Below, one piece after another: positions 32,604-45,831 of a DNA stretch of 64,000 bases. This DNA is from Entonaema liquescens. Taxonomy: Eukaryota; Ascomycota; Sordariomycetes; Xylariales; Xylariaceae. The notes below the pieces were generated by a model, which searched no databases, was not told the origin of the DNA, and saw only the letters and a list, made by a program, of their open reading frames with translations. The position numbers and the translations under genes were made by a program. The DNA is taken from NCBI GenBank assembly GCA_902805475.1, contig CADCSX010000023.1:1984001-2048000 (forward strand), written 5' to 3'. Position 1 is the first letter of the stretch. Every line of letters starts with the position of its first letter.

Positions 32604-35600
32604 GGGGTACATCGAGACCCCTATTATGAAAAACAAGTCAAGTGAGGTCATCGAACAGCTCTCATACTAATAGTATGTACATAGCAATCCTCACCCCCTT
32701 TCTAGAAGAAGCCTTCTACCTCATCACATTAGATAAGGGGGAAACTTGCTAATCTCGATGAGGAACTATCCAAACAAGAAAAGAAAGACACGACACGGGA
32801 CGAGAGATCTCAGTTAAAATGGGGTAATATAAGGTTTGTTGTACGCGACCCGACGCTTCGGGAAAGGAGGGGGGGTTTCTAACGTATGATCCGGAGATCT
32901 GATTGATGGGAACCTGTTCAACTGGTGACGCTTTCCCGTTTGCTTGTTTGCTTCTGCTGGGCCCTAATTTCTGTGTTTCTGGAACACGCGAGGTCTGAGA
33001 GTGTTTGCGTATGTAGGCGGATCCCGGCACGAGAACGTCGAGTATGTATACACCAGGACTCGTAAGGGGCCTACGTAGGGATTCAAACAAGTATGAGTAC
33101 GAGTACACCGTGACGTCGGGATGGGGATGTACAATAGATCTTGCATAGTTGCATGACGAGATGAGACACATGCGCATTGTGCGCCCGCATCTCAACTTGC
33201 GCCAGGGAATGGAAAGAACGAAAAAATAAAAAAAAATAAAAAAAAAGAGTGTAAAAAGAAATACCCGAAAATGAGATTTCCGTTCCGAATGACATGTTTC
33301 CGCCCATACTAGACCTAAGGCTATTGACCCTAACGTATATCAAGTGGCATGAATAAGTGAACATCGATGTCATAAGAGACCTGTCATTAACGATGTGTTA
33401 GAAGCTAACGGTAGATATCTAAGACAACGTACTATTTCCAGGAACGATCTTAGTTGCTCAGTAATCATAAACGATTTCACCATTTTTAATGATTCACACT
33501 TATCAGACAAAAATGCAAAAATAGTAAAAAGAATCAGATCCATCATTTCGAAAAGATTCATGCCGGCGCTGTGTAGCTATCGTGTCTCTGTACTGTACAG
33601 TCTAAACAGGGGGTATCTATCAACCTGGTTCCAGCCCAGCGCGCCCAATGATGTGGCTTAACAACCCTCAAACAGAACAAATGTGTAATGTGTCCCAAGC
33701 ATCCCTTAGGAGCCTTACCCCAATACACTGTACATTTTCCGAAAAGACCAATTCCTAATCCGATCAGAGTACATCTCGATTACCTCAAGCTGGAGTCCTT
33801 GCGAACAACCATGCTAGAGAGTAGAGAAGACAAAGGAAATGTAAAAGGGGAAACCAAGTCTATATGCAGGCCGCTCTTTTCCATCTCAAACCCAAAACTT
33901 TTGTAGTCCATCCCTAAACCTTTTCAGAATTACCCCTTAATAAACCATTGCTGCTTGAACCAAACGACTCCGAATAGAAATATTAAAAACGGATTATTTG
34001 TGAAGCAGGCAGCGAGAAGCGTTTGTCGGCGGGGTTTCGGAACAGATGCGTTCCCAGACACAAGGGATGGCGATTTAGGTCTCTGGTGATGCATGCCATA
34101 AAAGGCCCAAAGTTTAACGGCCCGAATCATCCACAATGCGACACTAGCTTGAACAATTGCTTGTTCTGAAAAATGTGTCTTGTGTCTTCATCTCGTAGCA
34201 GAAAGCCTGAGCCAAGTCCGATGCGAAGTGCTCGAAAAGAAACAATGACTTCCTCGATAGTAAAAACCCGAAAATCTGGGAAAATCCCACGGGAACCCAA
34301 TTCCGTCTAATTTAACGCCATTTGAAGATAGTTGAAATTCCCATAATGCCGCATAAAAACCGTGCTGATGCTCCTTTTCCCAATCAGTTGGGAATTAGAG
34401 TGGCGACGAGCCTAGGATTTACTAGATCGGAATGCAATGTATTAAAATGCGTATCGGAATGCGTCGTCCGTAAATCAAGTGTCAGACGCGCAAAAAGTTG
34501 GTGTACATATCGAAGTGGAAAAAGGCATTAAACGGTCGTAGTCGGAATCGCGCAATCGAATGATCGCGTAAACTTACTATCGCGACTGATAATAGCTTGG
34601 GTAGCTTAGAGTCGCGATAGTGGGCAGTAATGTGAAGAGCCAAAAAATCGGAGTCGATATTTGTAAGTTGCTCGTAAAGATCCGATGGATGCGATTTATC
34701 GTGGCTTTGGCCTCGGGGGAGGCTTGGGGACACCAGTTGTGTCGTATGCTCCACGTCCCATGTTGGCCATTTCGAATTCTCTGCTGATCATTACGGATAT
34801 TGAGAGCAAATCTTAAAACTGCGAAGACAAAGGTCAGTATACATATATTTATAAACCCAATGGCTATTGTACGTATTCCAAAGTAAGCCACCACCGCCGC
34901 CGTGATTCGCAAAGGGGTCACATTATCCAGTTGCGCAGCTCAAGGCAGAGGAAATGGAAACTAAAGGAAGTAATAAATTGGAATTATGTGCTGCGCGTCT
35001 GACTCACATTTTCAGGTGTCGTTGCGCAACGACTGTGGGAATACCAAAAATGCGCAGAGCGATAATTAGATGCAATAATAGGATTGGCGAAGACGCAGGG
35101 GCGGGTGATGCAGTAAGTTACTGGGATTGTTGCCGAATAGCAGAAGACTTCAAAGTGGTCCGAGAAGTAGGCAGAGGTACGTCTTTTGTATGGATGGTTC
35201 GCAATTAATATCTGAGGTCAGCACCGGAGCGTCAACGGGATGACGGCAATATTTATATATTGGTATGTAGTTCCCAATATAGCTCAGTCCAGGCCAATAT
35301 CGGCTGTGTATGTTGCAAGCGGGTATTATTGTTGGGAGCTGAAGCTATCGATGGCTTATGAAGCTGAGACAAGCAGAGAATACTGCGTGGAAGCCTGGGT
35401 CCTTTGTATGAGTTTGCTTTGTCCGAAAGCAAAGTGACGCAGGTTTCGGGAGTGTTTATGGTATTATAGTATTTGTCGTGTTATTGTCTTTGTCCAAGCA
35501 TGGGGGGAGCTGGAGCTCTAGTATAAACCAGAAGCAGGGCGTATGTCAGGTACGCTGCAAGTCGCGCTGAGCTGGAAATACCTTCAAGGCTGGAACGTTA

Positions 35601-37700
35601 CAACGACGCAGGGTGTCGATCGATCGTTTAAAGCAATACACAACGAATAGCACTGGAACAAGTTGTACAAATAGTAACGGTGCAAGCGGAGGTGTTCGCC
35701 GAATTATGTAGGTACGCAAGGACGTGGTTCGGATGGGGCGTATGTAAGTTGTTTTTGGATGTTTCTTCCTTTTTCTTATGGCCCTAAAACAAGACGTTTC
35801 TTTAGGACTAAAGTAATGAAAGTGGATGAGATATTGGCTTTCGAGGGAGAGAATGAAGGAGTATTAGATGTATAATAAGGAAAGAATTCAGATGGTTAGA
35901 GGATTCTCATCTTAAGAAATTTTGGAAACGTAGGAAGGGTCATTTCATCTTATAAGTATTCCCGTTCCTAAAGCTGGGGTACTACTAGACCTGTGCTGAG
36001 TCCCAGCCCAAGAAGGTACCATACTTTTTTTTTTTTTTTTCTTCTGTGTTAATTCCTTTTCCAAGGGGAAGGGTCGAAAATGTGGTTCATTTACCAGTTC
36101 CCAAACTTGCAATACAAAATAAGAACAGGGGTTATTTAGTTACGGTACATGATACTTAGATACATATTCTTGCGCTCATACGGAGATGGGTGAGCAGGGA
36201 ACTCTCTGACGGTCTGCCAAGCCGCGTGCTTTGTGCAGGGGATGGGTTACTAGGATGGATATGGGTATGGGTATGGGTACAAGTACATAGGTACTGCATA
36301 CTTCCATGTCCCGATGAGCCCTTGTATCCTAGTACCTCGTCTTGCTGTAGGATGACTTAAACGACCAAGATGAGAGAAACCAGGTACATAATACTACGGT
36401 GGGTGAGATTTGTAGATTTCACTGAGGACCTAAAAAGAAAGTAATCAAGAAAAATAAAACAACGTAAATTACAAGATACGAAGGAAGGCCAACAGGAGAA
36501 ATCACACAAAAAAACCAAAAAAAAAAACCAACAAAAAAAAAGAAGTGAAGAAAAAGAAACAATGAGCAAAAATAGTACCATATGTACAGGCTAGGCCTCC
36601 CGTACATGTATGCAATGACTTGCTGTCAATGATACTTTGCAGTAATTAAGCCTGTTTCCTCGTTGTTTCCCATTCCCATCGCTCCCATCGCTCCCATCCG
36701 CTCTCCATTACTATAAGCCATTACCCGGATAGGTTTAGACGGCGAGGAACTTGCTGAAGTGTTCCCAGATTTTTACACTAAACAAGGCGATTCTCGTCGT
36801 AGGCTCGTCCGTAGGCACTGAAGTGGACCAGCCAGCTCACCACAAACCAACTCCATACCTACATGCACATTACATATTAGGTAGGTATGTATGTAGAGTT
36901 GCAGGTCTCTTGGGCCCATCTAATGATGTGTTCAGTATTCTCTGGACATGGTGTGATGTTGCTGGCCGTAGAAGCGAATTTGACTGGTCGTACACCTCCG
37001 AAAGTATTGGGTACCTGCGGTGTCGAGACGCACCAAGCTGGAGTCTTGGTCTCTGCTGACCACTGGTAAACCCACTGGTCTCTAGTACACCACTTACACT
37101 GACGCTGCTACTTGAGTTGAATGAACAGCAATGCAGACTGGGGCCGAAGCTCCAAAATTCTTTTTTTTTTTTTTTTTGCTCTGGAGTAGATATGTATGTT
37201 TAGTATGTACGTATGTATTTCTTTCAATTAGTTAGTTAACTAGTGTATTATTCTTTTCTTTTCTTTCTCTTTTCTTCTTTCGCCCAACCAGGGGGTCATT
37301 GTTCAAGGGGAGATCCTCTTATCGTTTGGGATAACATGATCCACTCCGGTAATATTCCCCTTACGCTAAGCAGGGCCTAACCTGGCTCTTCTTTTTTCGA
37401 ATCTTTCTCGAATGCTTTCCTGCTTTTGGCACTAGGAATCGACCCGGCCGCAAGTCTGGGGTCTGCTTGAAACTTGGCGGCCACTTGAGCCGCGGTGGGA
37501 AACGTTAGCTTTTTTTTTTTTTTTTTTCTTTTCGCTTCCGTGTTGAGATTGGGAGACGAACGAGATTCATCCAAGCGAGATGTCATATATCGTGTCTGAG
37601 AGCCGCCTCGTTTGTTTCTTTTGTCTGAGTTGCAAATGCCTACCTGACTGTGTTTTTTCCTCAAGTATTGGAAGTTAAGTATTCCGTACATTTGGTTTTA

Positions 37701-40700
37701 GTACATCTCATGTAGCGAGATAATATCACACATTAGGTACATATGATGATATAGTACATACATAAATGTAGTTAGTAAAAGTAGTATGTAACTACATGTA
37801 CTAGCTAGCTGCATCTTAGTGGCCATGTCGCACTTACATAGGTATTCCGTATCTAACTTTAGGCCATGGATACCATCTTTTTTTAAGGTCAAGGACCCTT
37901 TCTTCTGCGGTGTAACGCAACTATGACAGTTCAACCCGACCTTAAAGAGCTTGCATTAGGTAAGCCTCCTCTAGCTACTACCAACATACATATATGTACT
38001 CGCATACATTGATTTACATAGATACATGATGGAGGTGATGCTTTTATTGGTTTTTAGACAGCCCCGTTCTAATTATTATAACACAATAAAAAGTGTCTTT
38101 CCGCTCTCAGATTATGCACAGTAGCCTAAAGACGACGGGGAAAAACTTGGGTGTTTTGACGGATTGTCAGCTCCATAAGCGGGTCGGCGGAACTAGGGGA
38201 AGACGGAACGAGCAATAATTTGATAAAATGTCTTCGGAATTAGGGGCAACACGAGCCACCGCGCCACGCCTCGCTGACTGTCATCGAGCCACAAGATTTA
38301 ACACGATTCACACGATTCGAACATGCTGCAAACAGGTCGACGCCCTTTTCTTGCTGCTGACCCACGCTTTTCTCGAATGGCAAGAAAAAGAAAATAGGGA
38401 TAAATAAAATCAAGGCTAGTGCGGGTTTTGCATGATATACCATTGCACTTGACCAGTAGCGGGCTATGCGACGGGAAGGCTGACGATGGCATTGAATCTG
38501 GAATTTTGACCCTTTATAGCTCGATATTGTTTAACCAATGATCTTTACTTATGTAGAAGCCTTGACTCACACGGCTTAGGCCGTTAGATCAGACCAGAGA
38601 TAGGGTAATAACCCTGTCATTGCAGCTATACATGTATGTATTATGTAGGAGTGGCTTTGAAATCCTGCCGATATCTGTGAAATACTACGTACGTTATTTT
38701 TTTATGCGGCGCCACGAAGACGTCCCGTTGAGGCTGCGGTCGACGGGAAAGGTGACTCTGAAGCAAATACGACACATCAATCAGATGGGCAGCTGCTAAT
38801 AAAATTTGGGGTTGGGCTGCAATTTGCTTGTTTGGTTTAGTCCTTTTCATTTTTCTGAGGTTGAAAAATCATTTCTCAGAAGTGCGCAGTCAATTATCAA
38901 AAAGCCCCCGTAGTATTATCCGCATATATCGCATATCCCAAGGCAATGGATCCAGATTTGTTGAACCGAGATTCGCCTATTACGAGATACTTGATAACCC
39001 TAAGACAGTAATTTGGAGATTCCATTGTGCGGGCTCGTGACGCGCCTTGCGCAAAGGCTACCACGGCACAAGTGCGGGTGTAGCCGCTCACACAGCACGA
39101 GAACGTGCTGCCGAGAATCCAGCTGGTCAAGATGCTTCTGCACGACTACGACGGCAATGTGGCTAATAGCCATGCAATATTACTTGCTTAGAACGGGGTG
39201 CTCATGCGGTCAGCTAGCAGACCGCACAACTGGCGGGATGGCCGTTCCGCGGCCTCGAGTTACGCGTAATATTAACGTAGCCTCGCACTCTAATACGCTG
39301 CTGGTGTTGTACGGTACTTGTAGACGCCTGATGACATGCGTCTCTGCAGTCTGAATCATCAATGACGATGAGTGCAGCGATGGCATGTCAGCGAACAATC
39401 TACAGGCGTTTATTAAACCCTAAGGTATGCAGGAGATGCGGTCATTAACTCATATCCCCGATCGAAAGTCCCCCACGGTATATGTTGGGGTGAGTCAAAA
39501 TGGTCACCGTTGATCGTACGCTATCTAGACCTGTTTCAGTCTTTAAGCGACTGGGGATGCAGGATAGGTCAAAGGTAGGTAGGCGAATCACCCAACCACT
39601 CATTGCTCGAAGGGGAAGGTTTCATGCGATCTTCTTCCTTCTGTGACTTGAAATCCAGCGCGGAAACGGCCCTGTACTTCGTCCAATATCATTACCATTT
39701 GGGGACGGGAGCAACCTAGCTGGCTAAAATGATAGGTCACTAGTAGAAGAGAAAAAAAAGTAGTTGACAGGGGGTGAGGGGAAATTTCCATGTTACCTAT
39801 CAGTAGACAATTTTGTATGTTGATATTTGCAGGTGAATTAGAATTAGAACACAGGCCTCACAACACATCAGAACTCGAATGAACCAATTTGGAAATGGCA
39901 CCCGAGGGCTGGCGATATCTGGTGAGGCTGAAGAATCGAGAATACCCCATAGATGGTGCAGCAGTTGAGTGCCATTACACAATGCATGGCCTTGTCATAC
40001 CCACGAGTTTCAAGCGGATTGCTAATGTGGCTCGTTGATGACGAGTTTGCCATGTTACGGATTCTGATGGCATCGACGAACGTATTCACCGAGGCGTAGC
40101 AGCTGAGGACCGGTCCGATTGGTATTGGCAACAACCAGCCGGAGACGTGTGAGCCTCAGCGCTTATGTTGATACCACAGTACTGCCACAGGTAAGTTCTT
40201 GCGATAGGACACAGGGACCACCCAGCGTAAGTTGACCAACTAATTTTGAGTTTGGGTGTGGCAGAAAAGGAGACTCCAAATCAACAAACATACCTATCTC
40301 CAAACTTCTCGTTTCCCGAAACAACTCCAATATAACAAGCTTACGTAGACATTTGTTTGCTTGCTCAGGAGGTGTGACATGAGATACTCAATAAAAAGCC
40401 AAGCACGACGAAAATGACGAACGTAGTATTTTTACTAAGAGGAAGCAATATGTCATAGAGCATGAGAAATAGATATGACCATTTCGTGTGATACAACACA
40501 CCGTAAGCGAATCAGTTCTCGTGTGCGACTCAAGCCATTGACTGAATTGGCTGTTTGAATAAGTGATAGCGAGAGGAAGAGACCGTGAAAGGTGAGCTTC
40601 GTCTGATTTCGAATCAATCCGAACTGTCGGGCGGCGACCTGCATAGGGTTGCTCTCGCCTTACCGGTATGTAGGTACGATCTAACCATTGGCGTACTCTA

Positions 40701-43700
40701 TTCAGCGGGTACGACAGACGTCTCCATTTCGAGCATCGCTGGTATCCGGTACTGTTTAGTTATCTCTTTCTAGGCATGCAGGGTATGATAGCCGGGGTTT
40801 AAAGGGGTGCATGAAGCAATGCGGATGGGTCTTCCATTAGAACTTCTAGAAAATGTTGATGGAGCTTTGCTGTGGGGCCCGAAAGAAAACCCGTCTAGCC
40901 GTTACACCCCCATATCCGCGAGCTATTGCGTAAGGTACTTCTTACCTTAGCTGCTTTAGTTACGTAGCTGCTTAACTGGGTAAGGTAGCTATCTCCTTCC
41001 CTCTAACTGTTAATAACCGATTTATTTAACGTTTAACGTTACTGCGTTACTGCTAGCCTGATTGAACGTTTCTCCACAAACCTGTAACATAGCGTAACTG
41101 CAATAGGAATTACCATCAATGTGTTAGTTAGGTTAAACGTTATGTACTTTCTGGTAAATACGTGGCACTTACATGCAGGTGTTTTACAATATTATACTTT
41201 GATTCTAATAGCAAAAGATTCCGAGGAAGTTCATAGCGACATACATACATATGTAAGTCAAGTATGCAAGTAGGCACCTAAAGGTATAACGTTATCTCGA
41301 TATCGTACCACGTTCGCGTTCACGAAAACCAATACCAAACTTCCACATCGCCTCAACCGTACTTTGCAACAAAGAGTTATCGCGAACAGGAATAGAAATT
41401 TGATCCAGAGTTTCTACTCACTGAATTCATACTGTAGACGATGCCCACGAAAGATAAGATGCGGAATGTACCGCTCACATCCGATGTTCAACCTCACCGA
41501 GCCATATTACCGAACTGGGCTTCTAGAATCTATGGGGTGAAGCACCCACGCCAAGAAGTAGGGGGGTTTTCTGACTAGGTAACCGGACCACTCGTTTCAG
41601 TAAATTCTACGCAGCGGCTCGTGTCTTCTTATTCACTTGTACATACATACATACATCGGTATTCTACCATGGTAGTTTAGGTACAGGTTGTATTTGCCTT
41701 CATTGGCTGGGAGAAGCTTGTATGTGATGTCTTTCGGGTTCTGACCTTACTCAATTATATGATTCATCTCTATCATTCATCCAAACTCTTTAAACTAAAC
41801 ATACCTGGGTAGGGACATAAGCACTACATCAGAGAGCATGGTTTAGAAAAGGATACAACTAAATCAATAGGACCGATATAATGCCATCATTTTCAGGGGG
41901 TGGTTTATCGGTTTATCGGCAATACAAACGTACTCGATACAACCCACGGCTAATACTCTTTGTCCCACAGAAGAATCGAAGAGAGCCAGCCCGCCACATG
42001 GCTAGCTACTTACATGTATCCACTCATTTCGCCGTTCCTGCATTAGCCAGGCAACCCAGCTTAGTCTTGTACCTTGATACTTACCAGATACGAGTGCCAA
42101 ACCGAATCCATCGCGATTTTGGGCCTTCAATCTTGTGGTACCCTGTCGGGAATCTTAAGGATATTCCTCTCAAGCGTCGTCTTAATATCCACCGAGTGGA
42201 TAGTAGAAGGATTCTCATTTATTTTTCTAGACTACTAACTAATCAGGAACCATCAAAGAGCGTTAAAATATACGAAGTACATTGGGTTGGCGTTTACAAA
42301 CATTCGTCATTAGCATGAAATCTGGCATTTGGATGTAAATAATGATTGCAAGACGCAGTGCTTCACCGTCATGTGACTTCTTCATCAAGTGGACACTGAA
42401 GACACAACATCACTTATACATTCCTCTGTTTTGCTTCAGTGCTGTTCAAATCTACCTCGATCAGGCTTGAGAATCAATCTATAAACACATCTTAGGTGTG
42501 GTATTCTAAACATCAGCTCACTAGAGTACTACTCCTAATATTAGGTCTTTTGGTACCTAAAGTAGTAGGACATTTGAATGAAATGTTCATCAACACGTCA
42601 CCAAATCAGAGTTTTCAATATCCTTAGCTTCTTCAAGGGAGTATCTGCAAAGACCCACGCTCCCTAACGGCACTTAAGCGTCTCCATACGCGGCAACGCA
42701 TCCAACAAGGGGTTCTGTCGCTGCACTAATGGTTCCATCAGGACGGTCTCGTCAGATTCTTATTCACCTACATATGTTACTATTCCTAAATAGGCGGGCT
42801 GTCTCCCTTTCTTGGTGGACATGAGACATGCTCTTCCAACCCCAGCCTGTCTACTCTTGACCGCAAAGCAAGAGACCTTGTCGAGATTCTTACTAGGCTC
42901 GAAAGTAAGTTCGACGGCGGCATGGATACTCCCGAGGTCTACGGCGGAAACATCTCTATCTATCCGGCGCCAACAAGGCTACACTAGAACCTCTCTAACT
43001 TAACTATTACTACCTATGGTAAGGATAAGGTACTCTCAAGACACCTGAACGGGCTCTGAGAGACAGTGTATGTAGGTCTAAAATGTATGAGATGTACGTA
43101 TTGAGATTTACCTACAAGGTAACGTTGTTACCGGCATACTGGAGGTTGGGAATTTGATACCATGATGTCGGGTCGCTTGATTCGATTCAATCTCCCCTAC
43201 AAGTACATATACATATGAGCAATGGATCCGCTTAATTGAACATAGGTTTCTATGTACCATCCAGAAAAGAGGTCGGTCAACTAAAAGTACTAGGTTAGAA
43301 GCTTCCCACTGGTTTTCACATACGAGTGGGATCCGTCTACTAGACTCACCTGTAACTTTGGTACTGCCAGGGGTTTAGGTGAGAATCTCCAGTAGAAGCT
43401 GCTAATAATTTTCTCGCCTTACCATTCCAGCGCCACGGGCACCTTTACATCCTCAAATGGGGTACGCGATGTGGATCCCTAGGGGACGGGACACATCCGA
43501 AATAGCATCATGCTACATATCCAGCTGTACGTTTCGAGACCCACGCTGCATGACAGCAATTCATGGACCCACCACGTCAACATCTGAAGAGACTGGCTAT
43601 TTCAAACAATACCCTCGTCGTTTTGACCAGAATCCACTCGTCAGTATCTGATCTGACATGGATCGACTTAGACATGTAGTTATGAAACATCTTATTACTT

Positions 43701-45162
43701 AGAAAAGACGACGATACCAGGGCTTGGCACTATATTGACTATTGTCGAAATCGGAAGTCCTCATCCATAGGAAAACAACTTATGGCTCGCAAAGGGTATC
43801 CGTCTTAGCGGCAGGATGTGGTCCCGGCAGTTCCAATATTCGTCGGGATTTGGGGAACCTGTCATGTTCGATTCGGGCAAGGGTTAGGACATTCCCCTGT
43901 CCGACTCGCCCAACAAAAGCCCGTGGAACCGGGGAAGCTTTCCGTCGCGGCGGATTAACCATGCGTTCGCCCTGGATTGACGTGCTTGTCAAATTACGGA
44001 GGAAAATTTTTATCCAGGCCAACCATCTTGACCTTGACAGATAGGAAGCGTCTATTATTCCAAAACCCGCACCGACTCCGAGGACCCTCGATTTCGGCAA
44101 TGCCGTCACCGGCAGCCCTGTTCGAAGCGAAGAACTGGCCGCCGGTTGATCAGAGTCCAATCGGCTACAGCCCGCACAGGCGGAACGCTAGAACTGAAAA
44201 AAGGGGATCAACAAGAAGTCCTAGACGTACGACCAAGGACATCTAGGACATCTAACGAAAAACTTCTGACATGTAAACTTCATGCTATGATATCAACACC
44301 ACAACAGACTCGTCTTCTCATCGATTAGGTCACTAAAAGGAGATATGCAGGGGTTCCAGTCGTCCCAAGGGATATGTATTTCTGAGGACCTATCCGAGCG
44401 TGAAAATGAGGCTGATCAATTCTATTGGCGACTCCGACGAATTCTGTGGCACGTCCTTCACCTTTATTAGCGGACCCTCGCGCATTTTCTGGGTCGATCC
44501 CCTCGATTGGGTCAACCTATTTGCCTTTGGACCAAGATACATAGCAAAATGTCTACAGGGCCAGCCATTCCGCCGGACCCCGTCTTACCTATTAAGATAT
44601 CCATGACTCGTGTAGTTGAATAAAAATAAGGGGAGTAAGCTCGGCTCTACTTCTGCGGGCAGGCGGGTTAGAGGCTCGAGCATTGCCGTGGGCAAAACAT
44701 GAAAGGTCCATCGCCTGGCCAACGCGTCGTTTCTAGCTCCCACGGTCTTATTTGTTCCATGAGCTCGGCGCTTTTAGGCCGTCTGTGCCACTCGGTAGAT
44801 GCAATATCTCATTATTCTCTGGATCCGTGCCGTACGTGTGGGTAGATAGTTCACCAGGATGGCGGAACGCAATACACAGTATAATATCAAAGCTTTTTTT
44901 TTTTCTTTTTTCTCCTTAAACGAAACTCTTACCATGGGCTCGGTCTGCGCACAGAGATGTCCTATCTATTAACATCGCTAATAAGCTGGGAGACATGCAC
45001 GTAATACCTCGGTGGTAAATTAGTTCTAGTCATTGTAGAGGCTTTTCCTTTCTCCCTACGTGGTATTGTAGCAGGGGTAGCCGACTTGAAACGGTTATCG
45101 TTGGATTCGGGCGACGATACTGCTGGTTGAAGCCATGTACCAGCTACGAACCCAAGAACCCA
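37701..45162. other. gene desert, last part
   Basis: No intact gene in 7.5 kb. Some pieces (about 39067-39175 and 42790-42987 on the plus strand, parts of 43.7-44.7 kb) look like eroded coding DNA by base use. None matches a family I can name. Confidence 0.45.
42790..42987 (+). pseudogene. possible coding relic
   Basis: A 65-codon frame between a TAA and a TAG, without a starting ATG at its head. It reads STLDRKARDLVEILTRLES followed by an Asp/Gly-rich end. Third codon positions favour C and T as in the true genes here, unlike the neighbouring DNA. It may be a left-over exon; no family is recognised. Confidence 0.25.
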
Positions 45163-45171
45163 AAAAATAGC

Positions 45172-45243
45172 CGGTAACCTTAACGTCACAGGTAAAAAAT
45201 AATAAAATAACAACCCATCCACTTTTCCACGTGAGGATAAGCC
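45172..45243 (+). repeat. left terminal inverted repeat
   Basis: 72 bp, pairing with the right arm at 68 of 72 positions. It is followed by an 18-bp copy of its own inner end (45244-45261, TCCACGTGAAGATAAGCC). Confidence 0.85.
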
Positions 45244-45750
45244 TCCACGTGAAGATAAGCCCCGGATAGCCCACCTATATAAGCCTCAACAGTAATCTCC
45301 AGCGACTATAAATCAGCCTATATTTCAACAGTAACAAGCCCCTATTTTGCTATCCTAAGGACCTATAAAACCTGGAAATCAGTAACTAAATCAATATAGT
45401 CAATCGAGTCAACAGCCCTGGCCACCGTATTACCAGGTATAAGTAAGTTGGGTTAATAGTCACGTGGCTACCCACGTAATACGTCACGTGGTAGTTACGC
45501 ATACAAAACGTCAATTAGGTAACCTACACATACGTAACCAAAACAACTACAACAACAACACCAGGATTTATCGTCGCTTAACTACCCTTGTAGGTATCAA
45601 TTCGAAAGCCTATAACTACGTCAATTTAATTGAAAAAAATTCAAATCAATTAATTATAATTAATATAAGTTGCAGTGCGACCGGGCTAATTTCTATAATA
45701 GTTGGGGTTTGGATAGATACCCATACAAATTAATATGGGTGGCTGTCCGG

Positions 45751-45822
45751 GGCTTATCCTCACGTGGAAAAGTGGATAGGTTATTACTTTATTATTTTTT
45801 ACCTATGACGTTAAGGTTACCG
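45751..45822 (-). repeat. right terminal inverted repeat
   Basis: Reverse complement of the left arm. Three of four differences are CA in the left arm and TA in the right arm, the direction of repeat-induced point mutation. Confidence 0.85.
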
Positions 45823-45831
45823 AAAAATAAC

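Larger units (their letters stand above)
29433..37700. other. gene desert, microsatellite-rich part
   Basis: No convincing gene in 8.3 kb. The stretch is dense in simple repeats: CTAT, ACGTACAT, CAGGA, GAA, GTAAGAT, long poly-A/T tracts (16-26 bases) and TAGGTA palindromes. GC content is higher at 29.5-31.5 kb. Open frames of 144-161 codons are low-complexity and lack splice-supported partners. It could be promoter or untranslated DNA of a non-coding transcript; nothing shows this directly. Confidence 0.5.
45163..45831. mobile_element. non-autonomous inverted-repeat element (MITE/MULE-like), 651 bp
   Basis: The element spans 45172-45822. Its ends are inverted repeats of 72 bp with four mismatches (45172-45243 and 45751-45822), starting CGGTAACCTTAACGTCA. 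The similarity goes on inward for at least 10 bp after an 18-bp duplicated segment in the left arm. The flanks AAAAATAGC (45163-45171) and AAAAATAAC (45823-45831) look like a 9-bp target duplication with one change. Long TIRs with a duplication of 8-9 bp suit Mutator-like or hAT-like elements. No transposase frame is inside, so it needs help in trans. Five CACGTG boxes lie within it. Confidence 0.82.

Noticed and set aside
34577..34921. 114-codon minus frame with hydrophobic segments
   Set aside because: No ATG at its head, no splice-supported neighbour and no family; hydrophobic frames are common in AT-rich DNA.
41881..42318. 145-codon plus-strand frame with ATG
   Set aside because: No recognisable domain, membrane segment or splice partner; a frame of this length is expected by chance in 64 kb.
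45172..45822. Pogo/Fot1-type transposon
   Set aside because: Those duplicate TA only and encode a transposase; here the duplication appears to be 9 bp and no transposase is present.
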